Of a stretch of 64,000 bases of DNA, positions 42,816-51,319 are shown piece by piece. Source of the DNA: Oscheius onirici. Taxonomy: Eukaryota; Nematoda; Chromadorea; Rhabditida; Rhabditidae. The stretch is from NCBI GenBank assembly GCA_932521025.1, contig OW051472.1, positions 1,302,001 to 1,366,000 of the forward strand. The letters run 5' to 3'. A model generated the notes under the pieces. That model was not told the origin of the DNA and did no database searches. It saw nothing but the letters and a program-made list of their open reading frames with translations. How positions within the stretch are numbered: the first letter of the stretch is position 1; each line of letters starts with the position of its first letter. The position numbers and the translations under genes are program-made.

Positions 42816-43199
42816 GACGCCGAACGACGACAAAGTCGGCTGGTCAGATATGAAAAGTTTGAGTCATGACACTGGCAAATTAGCTAGAGGGAGTGGGAGT
42901 CGATTCACACAGGAAAGAGTACGGTAACAGTCGTGCCGAACAGTTCATGGTCTCATTATCAGTCCTAGACCGTTCCAGAGTCGATCAGAAAAAAGCTCTT
43001 GGGAAAAAAACCATGAACTGTTCGGCACGGGGTCTTGTGCCGACGGCATTAAGCTTTCCCCCGCCCCGCTCGCTCGGGACCCTGACCCTGACTCAGTTTA
43101 TGATTACCCAGCCTCACCAGTATGTGCCTCCCTCTTTTCTCTCTTCAATCTCGCTTCCAATCTCGCAATCTCTCTCGCTTCCCGAGCTTGTTTCTTCTT

Positions 43200-43790
43200 T
43201 CCCACTCAGCTCGTTTTATATAACACAGAATTATAGAATCATGGATTTTATCGAAGAAGTTCCCGAAGACTGCCGCAAACGAGTCATCTTTGCACTTCAA
43301 TGTGATGGTCTAGATGCCGAAACAAAGCTGAGAATCTTGAGAAGAATGGGTTTGAGTGAGACTGTTATGGCTCGAGCTGCCGGATATTTGAATTTGGAAA
43401 CAGAGAAAACTGTGGGTTAACTTACCCGCCAGAAAGGCCTATTTCCCAGTCCGAAACGAGCTGACACTCTTATCAGGTTGGTCCACAGATGTTGTCCAAC
43501 TGGGTCATAACTTTTGATCCAAATGCGCTAGAAAGATGTTTCAGGAACCAAAATATCAGGCAGAATTAACTCTAGAAACGCGGCTCTGAAGTTCAGGTGG
43601 TTTCGGCGCACACAATCCATGATGGGGGTATCATGGGTCCAAAAGAGTAAAAGATGAAGAGGCTCCAGGTTTCGGTTTTTCTCTGTTTTGACAGTCAGAC
43701 AGTTTACAGCTGTTGAACTTTGAGAAAAGCGCCGGAACTCCAGTAACAGTAATATGGTTTTCAGTTTTTATAACCGTTCGGCCCGTTAGA
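43200..43790. repeat. Right arm of the inner inverted duplication
   Basis: Inverted counterpart of 41695-42160; see there. The two arms face each other across about 1 kb and would form a long hairpin. Confidence 0.85.
43241..43420 (+). pseudogene. Isolated N-terminal helical domain of the pseudo-GTPase family, right copy
   Basis: Same 59-residue frame as at 41909-42088, starting MDFIEEVPEDCRKRV and ending NLETEKTVG before TAA at 43420. Both copies are open and near identical, which could mean recent duplication or selection. No downstream exon encoding a G domain is visible. Confidence 0.5.
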
Positions 43791-43904
43791 AAATTTTTAC
43801 GCATAGGACGGGTTTATCTCGCGTCAGAAGGTCAAAATAGTAAAGAACATTTTTAACATGTTCACAAGTTCTACCAGGATAATTTCGAACTGACTATCTT
43901 TAAT

Positions 43905-44045
43905 ATTAAAGTGCAATGGTGTCTGTAGCTGACTCTGTGACTGTGTCTGTTTGTCCGAGGCCACGAAATTTTGGTGTATTGTTAAGAGTCGCCGTCTTCA
44001 CACAGACGACCCGGGTTCTATTCCTCTCTTCCCCAAATATTTTTG
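43905..44045 (+). repeat. tRNA-derived SINE-like repeat, copy 2
   Basis: AAAGTGCAATGGTGTCTGTA, then TGTTAAGAGTCGCCGTC and GACGACCCGGGTTCTATTCC. The B box is more decayed than in copy 1 at 37680. Directly downstream begins a shard of the SH3-encoding end of the ANK gene. Confidence 0.55.
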
Positions 44046-44139
44046 CTAAACTATTTCAAGTAGGAAAACGAGTCAGACCGCTAGGGGATTAGAAGAAATC
44101 GGTTGACCGAGGAAGGGATCAAAAGAGATCGGGCGGGGT

Positions 44140-44345
44140 GGAAGTTTGGAAAGAAGTACGATGGTACCACAGGGCTCTTCCCCGAAAGTTTTACAAGGAA
44201 AATTGTACTATAATTTGTGAGCCGGCAATAAACTCTCATACTCTCTGTGCGTCTTCTCAAAGTCTTTTAGCTCAAGACAAATAATAGTTCTAAAAAATTA
44301 CTGAACACAATAAAAACTTTTAACTTTTATTAAATTTTCAGCAGT
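44140..44345 (+). pseudogene. Shard of the SH3 exon and 3' UTR of the GTPase-ANK-SH3 gene
   Basis: The frame reads GWKFGKKYDGTTGLFPESFT, then RKIVL and TAA, the end of an SH3 domain, followed by the same 3' UTR (CCGGCAATAAACTCTCATAC) as the full gene at 47820-48000. It lies about 500 bases upstream of the full gene in direct orientation, the remains of an earlier tandem copy. Confidence 0.7.
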
Positions 44346-44679
44346 CTTTGCCCACATTTATCCCTATGTTCTAGAGACCTGGAAGGTAGCAGGGAATAGT
44401 TTGCAAGTATCGATTCTTTCCTTCTTTCAATGGGTCAAGATAGAAGAACAAACTGTTGCCCCTAAATACTCACCGTCCAAGCAGCTGCTTTATTCAGATC
44501 TCTAGACTTTCTCAAAGATATAGGTATCCTGTTGCCTCTAAACAATTCGACGAGGTTTTCTCAATTCGTCACACGATCATAAGAAAAACTTGTCAACAAC
44601 ATCCAATTTCTCACTGTCTTTCATTCTTCTGGAACTTTCTCTTACAATTAGATACACTTTTTTAGATTCTCTATCAGCA

Positions 44680-47600
44680 ATGTCTTCTGTTCCACTTTCC
44701 CAACCAAAAGACCCTCTTCGTATTCTCCCTATTGGAGAAACTGGCTCTGGAAAGACTACACTAATAAACTGCTTCGCTAACTATTCACGTTACCCAACTC
44801 TGGATGAGGCCATAGAAAATGGTCCAATTGTTCTGGCTGATGTTGGTTTTACGTACACTTCAGCTGTATGTTGACTAGTCAAATTCTGTGAAAGGCTCTT
44901 TTTTCAGGGTGTAAAGGGACAGCCTGTCTCAATGGTTGGATCATCGACCGGAAAGGAGCAGGTTTCTCCGTCTGGAACGACGTGTACTGGAGTGAGTTTC
45001 AGCCTCTTCTGTATCTCTGCTCTCTGCGACTCTCACACAGACGATTTTAAGGATTCTTTTAATTTTAGGGCCCAGCGACTTACAGTTTTTGTTCTGCTGA
45101 CTCAGAAGACCTGATATTCTACGACAATCAAGGCTTCGGATCCCAGTCTACTGAACAAGTGAACGGAGTCAAAAAGTGAGTCAGTTGATCTATTCTAACC
45201 AGATCTTTCCAGACCAGTTCATGCTCTCTGCATAGTTCTGAAACCGGATGAGACTCGTCTACATCCAAAGCTCCGTACTTTCCTTGGGAAAAAAGGGAAA
45301 GCCTTCTCGAAGAACATGATCTACTGTTTCACCAATACCCGTTCACACAACTTTCAACCAGCCGCTACACTAGCTACTCTCAGGGAATTTCTACTGGATA
45401 TGGAAGACAAAGTGGGAATTGAGTTCCCTACCAAAAAGTAAGCGAGCTTCTCTTTTGTGAACTCTAATTCAGGGAGAATGTGTTCTGCTTTGAAAACGAC
45501 TGCTTCCGCTATCTTTGCTATTTGACCACAACTCCTAATGAAGAGAGAAGTCGTCATCATAAAGTTTTTTTGAGAGAATGGGAGAGGAATGTTATGGAAT
45601 TTAATAGGTTGGCTCTAGACAGAAACTCACCAAACAATATAATTTTAGACTGGTCAGTTATGTGAAGACTCTGACCCCTGTACTGGACGAAGAATTGGAA
45701 GAATCAGATCTTTTGAATGACTCAATTGCTCCTGCTTCGAATTCTGATTCATCGGAAGAAGCAGATCCCGAGCATTCAACGGACGAAGCTGGTCATGAAG
45801 AGCAAGTTCAGGTAGAAAATGTCGAAGACAACAGGTAAGTTTTAGTTATTCAAACCTTCAAAACAGTTCAGTTCCCCCATTCGTCAGAACATTGTGACAA
45901 ACGACGGTGTTGAAGCTTCTGTACAACAACGACCGAATGACATAAGTTCTTCGAAGGCGGCTAGGCTCGGGTACTCCCCTCTTCACATCGCTGCCCACAA
46001 CGGGAACGAGAACGAAGCCAAATCGCTTATTGAGAAGGGAGCCGATATCAACGACAAGAGAGCCAATAATAACGTCAGCCCCCTACATGAAGCTGCTGAA
46101 AATGGCCATGTTAACATAGTCAGATTGCTTCTCCAGCGTGGAGCTACCGTCGACAGTCACACATGTGATCTTGAAACTCCGCTACATTATGCAGCTGGAA
46201 ATGGACATACGGAAATCGTGAAAGTACTCCTCGAAGCTGGAGCTCTGGTCAATTCCAAAACGAATAAGCAGATGACGCCTTTGCATTTCGCTGCTGCTCG
46301 AAATCATGTTAAAACTGCCGAGGTCTTACTCGATCATCGTGCACCGATAGAGGATGTTACAGATGAGGACAATACTCCTCTACATCATGCTGTTTTAAAT
46401 GAAAATGCAGAGATGGCGAAGATTCTACTCGACAGGTGTGCTGATCCAAATGCTCGTGATTATTCCGGATGCACTCTGCTTCATTTTGCTTGTATCACAA
46501 ACAAGTTAGAAATCGTCAAACTGTTGCTCAAGTACAATGCTGGGATCAATATCACCAATGAACTCGGGGACAATCCTCTTCATCATGCTTCCAGAAACGG
46601 TAATACCGACATTGTGAGCTATCTCCTTCAACAAGGTGCTGATCCAAATGCGGCTACTTCAGATGGCACAACTTCTCTTCATTACGCAGCAAAACGCGGT
46701 CATAATGACATTGTTAGGCTTCTCATCCAAAATGGAGCCATGGTGAATGCTCAAGACAAATATCTAGACACTCCTCTTCATGATGCCATTTACAAAGAAG
46801 AAAGCATCAAACTGTTGCTCAAGTACAATGCTGGGATCAATATCACCAATAAATTCGGGAACACTCCTCTTCATGAGGCTTCCAGAAAGGGTACTACCGA
46901 CATTGTGAGCTATCTCCTTCAACAAGGTGCTGATTCAAATGCGGCTTCTCATATTGGCACAACTTCTCTTCATTACGCAGCAAAGCACGGTCATACTGAC
47001 ATTGTTAGACTTCTAATCCAAAATGGAGCCATGGTGAACGCTCAAGACAAATTTCTACAGACTCCTCTTCTTTTTGCCAGTTACAATGGATACGTGGACA
47101 TAGTAATTTTTCTTCTACAAGTCGGAGCTAATCCAAATATTCTTGAACAACATAAACGTTCTCCATTGCAAATTGCTCAAATCAACGGCCACGAGAAAAT
47201 TGTCTCCGTTCTACGGGATCACGAAGCTAACAAGCAGAAGGTGTCTCTTTCGTGTTATAAACGTAAAATAAAGTTTCTACGGACTCCTCTTCATAGGGCT
47301 TCCTCTGAAGGTGCTACCGACATTGTGAGCTATCTCCTTCAACAAGGTGCTGATCCAAATGCGGCTACTTCACATGGCACAACTTCTCTTCATTACGCAG
47401 CAATGTACGGTCATAATAACATTGCTAGACTTCTAATCCAAAATGGAGCCATGGTGAATGCTCAAGGCAAAAATCTACAGACTCCTCTTCTTTTTGCCAG
47501 TTACAATGGGCACGTGGACATAGTAATTTTTCTTCTACAAGTCGGAGCTAATCCAAATCTTCTTGAACAACATAAACGTTCTCCATTGCAAATTGCTCAA

Positions 47601-47894
47601 ATCAACGGCCACGAGAAAATTGTCTCCGTTCTACGGGATCACGAAGCTAACAAGCAGAAGGTGTCTCTTTCGTGTTATAAACTTAAAATAGAGACTGTTT
47701 AGTTTCTGTACACCGTCATCACCACCCACGAGTACAAGGCAGTAGCTTCTGATGATCTCAGCTTTGTTCCAGGAGAAGTCATTCAAGTTTTGGAAGCTCC
47801 TAAAAACCCTTTAGAGGGTTGGAAGTTTGGAAAGAAGTACGATGATAGTACAGGGGCCTTTCCCGAAAGTTTCACAAGAAAAATTGTACTATAA
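44680..47894 (+). CDS. GTPase-ankyrin-SH3 fusion protein
   Basis: ATG 44680, about seven exons, ~955 residues. The N-terminal G domain has P-loop GETGSGKTT (residues ~17-25), switch region ENGPIVLADVGFTYTSA, G3-like DNQGFGS and PVHALCIVLKPDETRLHP. It is closest to the first G domain of the gene at 4348-7519. An acidic linker (EELEESDLLNDS, SSEEADPEHSTDEAGHEEQ) leads to one long exon with about 17 ankyrin repeats (PLHYAAGNGHTEIVKVLLEA-type). The last exon (47703-47894), after a 42-nt intron starting GTGTCT, encodes an SH3 domain: LYTVITTHEYKAVASDDLSF, PGEVIQVLE, GWKFGKKYDD, GAFPESF. The ALYDY, GW and FP positions are recognisable. It is cytosolic, presumably a nucleotide-switched scaffold. The repeats show recent block duplications. 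Confidence 0.85.
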
Positions 47895-48254
47895 TTTGTG
47901 AACCGGCAATAAACTCTCACATACTCTCTGTGTGGCTTTTCAAAGGCTTTTAGCTCAAGACAAAGAATATGTAGTATCTTTTCAGCAGTCTTTGCACTTC
48001 TTTTCTTCCTTGTTCTATGTTCTAGAGACCTGGAAGGTAGCAGGGAATAGTTTACAAGGATCGATTCTTTCCTCCTTTCAATGGGATGGAAGTCTTTTCG
48101 AATAACTTTTAGCCCGGCTGGTGGTCTCAGTCTGCTGGCCATGCTCTTGTAACGGGGATAGAGAATAGCCGGCTGATCGTAATTGTCCATGTGGGCGCGA
48201 AGGTTGTAACGAGATAGTGTTTCGATGGAAATACGCTAAAAAAATCCTTATTCG

Positions 48255-48460
48255 GTCGAAAATTTAATAAAAGTTAAAAGTTTTTATTGTGTTCAGTAAT
48301 GTTTTAGAACTATTATTTGTCTTGAGCTAAAAGACTTTGAGAAGACGCACAGAGAGTATGAGAGTTTATTGCCGGTTCACAAATTATAGTACAATTTTTC
48401 TTGTGAAACTTTCGGGGAAGAGCCCTGTGGTACCATCGTACTCCTTACAAACTTCCACCC
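48255..48460 (-). pseudogene. Inverted shard of the SH3 exon and 3' UTR
   Basis: The minus strand reads KYDGTTGLFPESF, then the same 3' UTR and polyadenylation region as at 44150-44345, so it is the inverted counterpart of that shard. A frameshift near the GWKF motif is visible. Together the two shards bracket the intact gene. Confidence 0.7.
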
Positions 48461-48480
48461 ACCCGATCTTTTTTGAGGGG

Positions 48481-48875
48481 CTGATGCTGATTTTACGTAT
48501 ACATCAGCTGTAAGTGGGCAGTCAAATTCTGTGAAAGGCTCTCTTTTCAGGGTGTAAAGGGACAGCTTGTCTCAATAGTTGGATCATCGGCCGGAAAGGA
48601 GCAGGTTTCTCCGTCTGGAACGACGTGTACTGGAGTGAGTTTCAGCCTCTTCTGTATCTCTGCTCTCTGCGACTCTCACACAGACGATTTTAAGGATTCT
48701 TTTAATTTTAGGGCCCAGCGACTTACAGTTTTTGTTCTGCTGACTCAGAAGACCTGATATTCTACGACAATCAAGGCTTCGGATCCCAGTCTACTGAACA
48801 AGTGGACAGAGTCAAAAAGTGAGTCAACTCACTTGTCCAATTCATTTCTTTCCAGACCAGTTCGTGCTCAATGAC
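48481..48875 (+). pseudogene. Truncated copy of the G-domain exons of the fusion gene
   Basis: The exon pieces ADFTYTSA, GVKGQLVSIVGSSAGKEQVS, GPATYSFCSADSEDLIFYDN and QGFGSQSTEQVDRVKK match the full gene at 44840-45180 almost exactly, introns included. The P-loop exon is missing and the copy breaks off after the next acceptor (ACCAGTTCGTGCTC) into unrelated sequence. It is a non-functional duplicate. Confidence 0.85.
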
Positions 48876-48982
48876 AAAGCCGCAGTGCCCAGAACTATCT
48901 CGTTCAAAAAGTTTGCAAAGTCATAATATCCTGTCTCCACCCCCTCCCCCTCTCCAAATGTTTGTCTTTTATGGCAAATGAA

Positions 48983-49018
48983 ATATCTATCTATCTATCT
49001 ATTATCTATCTATCTAGT
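48983..49018. repeat. CTAT microsatellite
   Basis: About eight CTAT units with one interruption, directly upstream of the kinase fragment. Confidence 0.9.
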
Positions 49019-49073
49019 ATTCTCAACAGTATTTCGAGTGCTCTCTCTCTCTCTAATCCCAGGCTCTTTGCAG

Positions 49074-50184
49074 ATGAAGATCAATGACCGTACCCGTGGA
49101 AAAGTTGATCTCATACAACAAGAAGCCTGCTTCATGAAGCTCTGCCAGCACAAGAACATTGTTGAGTTCTACGGAGCCATTTTCACTGATCTCGACGCCC
49201 ACATCGTCATGGAACTTGTCAAAGGAGGCGGTCTGGACACGTACATGAAGAAGAATCCTGATATCAAAAGTGAAACAAGGGTCAGCTTCGCTTATGACGT
49301 CGCGGCGGGACTGGGATATCTTCACAGAAGAGGCTGTATGCACAGAGGTTAGTAAGACTATCTGATTACGGTATTCAGATGTCGGTGCGAGGAACTGTCT
49401 GGTTGGGGAAAAGGGAAAGATAGTCAAACTGTCTGATTTTGGCCTGAGTTGCCGTGGTTCCAGAGTCAAACTTACCGCGGAAGAGCACATTGCCGTCAGG
49501 TGGTCAGCTCCGGAAGTCATCGTTCACAAACTGCATGTGATGGCCTCTGACGTCTGGAGCTACGGAATGCTGGTCTGGGAGATTATGAACGATGGAAAGG
49601 AGCCATTTGCGGGAGAGGATAACGCTACTATTAGGGCCAACATCGGTAAGAAGGACTTTCGTCCGAAGATTGACGGTCCTCATTGGAATGCAGAGCTTTA
49701 GAAGATTATACCAATGTGCTGGAATGTGGATTCGGTTAGGAGGCCGACGATGGACGCTGTTTGTTCTCATCTGATCAAATATGCGACGAAGTGAGTTTGT
49801 TAGAGAGTCAGAGAGACAAAGGGACAGATAGAACTACCAATCCACTGTACCATTTCCAGTCCCGACGAGCCTCCCAAGGAACTCCCTCCAGAGAAATCAG
49901 TCTTCGTCCCGCTCCAAATCGCCGAAAAGAGCAAGCATGCCGCCGACAAGGGACACGACAAGTCAATGAATCCGAATAAGAAGAAGATGCTGAAGAAGGG
50001 CCCGAAAGAACCTTCCAATACCTCGAACACTTCGCAGGACAACACGAACGAGGCGAAGACTACACCGATGGAGTTTAAAAAGAAGGAACCGCTGGCTAAG
50101 GAGAAGCAGAAGAGTAAGAGAATGGCCAAGAGTGTGAGGAAGGCGAAAAAGGATAGGAAGGAACCCAAGTCGAACGACCGCTAG
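49074..50184 (+). pseudogene. 5'-truncated Fer-like tyrosine kinase, right-arm copy
   Basis: The sequence starts inside the N-lobe: KINDRTRGKVDLIQQEACFM holds the alpha-C Glu, but the Gly-rich loop and the VAIK lysine exon are absent, replaced by GTPase shards and a CTAT repeat. It continues VEFYGAIF, IVMELVKGGGLDTYMKK, the catalytic HRDVGARNCL (across an intron), KLSDFGLSCRG, the activation-loop region and RWSAPEVI. A TAG stop follows HWNAEL at about 49699. A final exon carries a Lys-rich tail. Fer-like SH2 kinases with such tails are expanded in nematodes. Truncation plus stop argue for a pseudogene. Confidence 0.85.
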
Positions 50185-50285
50185 AGTAATGCTATAGACG
50201 AACTACGGATAGTAAACTGCTGATAAATGGTAAATCCGGTCATTGTTTTGCAGTTTTCTAGACAGAGAGACAGAAAGACCAGTTA

Positions 50286-50516
50286 CTGGCTACAGTAACC
50301 CCCTTCAACTGTGAAAACGACCCCTGTCAAGAGGACGGTGAATGCGAAAGTGATGAGTTGTGCTACAATGGATGCTGCGGTGAACCTTCGGCAGCCGGCG
50401 AAATTCGTCCGATGAAGGAATGTGGCCTCTGTGCAAAGCTCCCGGATATGACCAGAAGGGAGCTGAACTACTGTAATGATCACTGCGTCAAAAAACTCCT
50501 TTTATTCAGATCGTGA
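50286..50516 (+). CDS. Cys-rich peptide exon, right-arm copy
   Basis: Same exon as 40652-40882: NCENDPCQEDGECES, CYNGCCGEP, ECGLCAKL, CNDHCVKK, TGA at 50516. It is intact in both arms, but the 5' exon is not visible in either. It may be a truncated relative of the six-codon-first-exon peptide family. Confidence 0.5.
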   Translation: MATVTPFNCENDPCQEDGECESDELCYNGCCGEPSAAGEIRPMKECGLCAKLPDMTRRELNYCNDHCVKKLLLFRS

Positions 50517-50643
50517 GACAGTAAAGGTTTTAATTGCAACTTTCTAATTGCTTGTTGTAAACTTTTCAAAAAGAAACTTTTGCATTCAAAAAAAAACTTA
50601 CAAAAGAACACAATTAGGAAAGTTATTCGATAGCCAACCAGCG

Positions 50644-51250
50644 ATGCCGCACAGTCACAGCAACCCGAAAGCCGTTACCAGAAGAATCGAGGACATGATC
50701 GAGCAGCTGCTTCGCCGTGGCCAAGAAATTTCTTCGACGCTGAAAGCCGAGATGAAGTACGCGAGCAGACAGCACCGGGTTCCCTGCAGTCGGTCCACCA
50801 GTAGAGCCACCGAAGTCTTCTGCTCCAAGATGACAGTCGTCAGCTCCTGCTCTCAGAAGTCGTTTTCGAAGAAGGAGAAGAAGGTCCAGACGAGTTCCCG
50901 TCTCTCTCCCTCCAGTTCCAAGAAGAGTCAGTCGAGAGGCAAGAGTCCCGAGACAGTCCTGTTTCCCTCAGCCGAAGACCCCCAGTGAGACCAAGGTCGA
51001 GATGACCGTCGAGCCAGTCTTCAAGGAAAAGTCGGACGACTGGACTCGCATCTACCAGAACAAGACAATCAACGGATCGGACGAGATCCTGACCCGCGTC
51101 TACTCTCCCAGCGATCTCAACTCCAAGTGGATTCGCGTCAACGAAATTTGGACTAGTCAGCAGGGAGGACAGATTCTCAACTTGTGGCTCGATCTGCTCG
51201 GCGAGGAGTACAAGAACGTCTGGGTCAATGGCAAGCAGATTGACATCTAG
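50644..51250 (+). pseudogene. Deleted copy of the Ser/Lys-rich gene at 39484-40524
   Basis: The ATG at 50644 reads PHSHSNPKAVTRRIEDMIEQ and is nearly identical to the left-arm gene up to QSRGKS, where 434 bases are missing. The frame shifts and stops at TGA after SAEDPQ. The C-terminal part (KSDDWTRIYQNKTINGSDEI ... VNGKQIDI) remains open but in another frame. The junction has two bases (TC) of microhomology. Confidence 0.85.
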
Positions 51251-51319
51251 TAAGAGACGGGTCAGTTTATGAAATGGAGAGTTGAGGCCATAGTGTTTTA
51301 TGTACAGTTTCACAAGCTC

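Larger units (their letters stand above)
49497..51275. repeat. Right arm of the large inverted duplication
   Basis: Inverted counterpart of 39420-41675, shorter because of a 434-base deletion at about 50947-50950. On this side the kinase continues leftward past the boundary, so this arm holds the older (donor) arrangement. Confidence 0.9.

Noticed and set aside
47783-48190. A minus-strand frame starting MDNYDQPAILYPRYKSMA
   Set aside because: The first ~75 residues look protein-like, but the frame then runs antisense through the SH3 exon and 3' UTR of the fusion gene. No splice partner or homologue is recognised, so I left it out.
48983-49018. CRISPR-like spaced repeats
   Set aside because: These are only a CTAT microsatellite; the genome is clearly eukaryotic and no repeat-spacer structure exists in the window.
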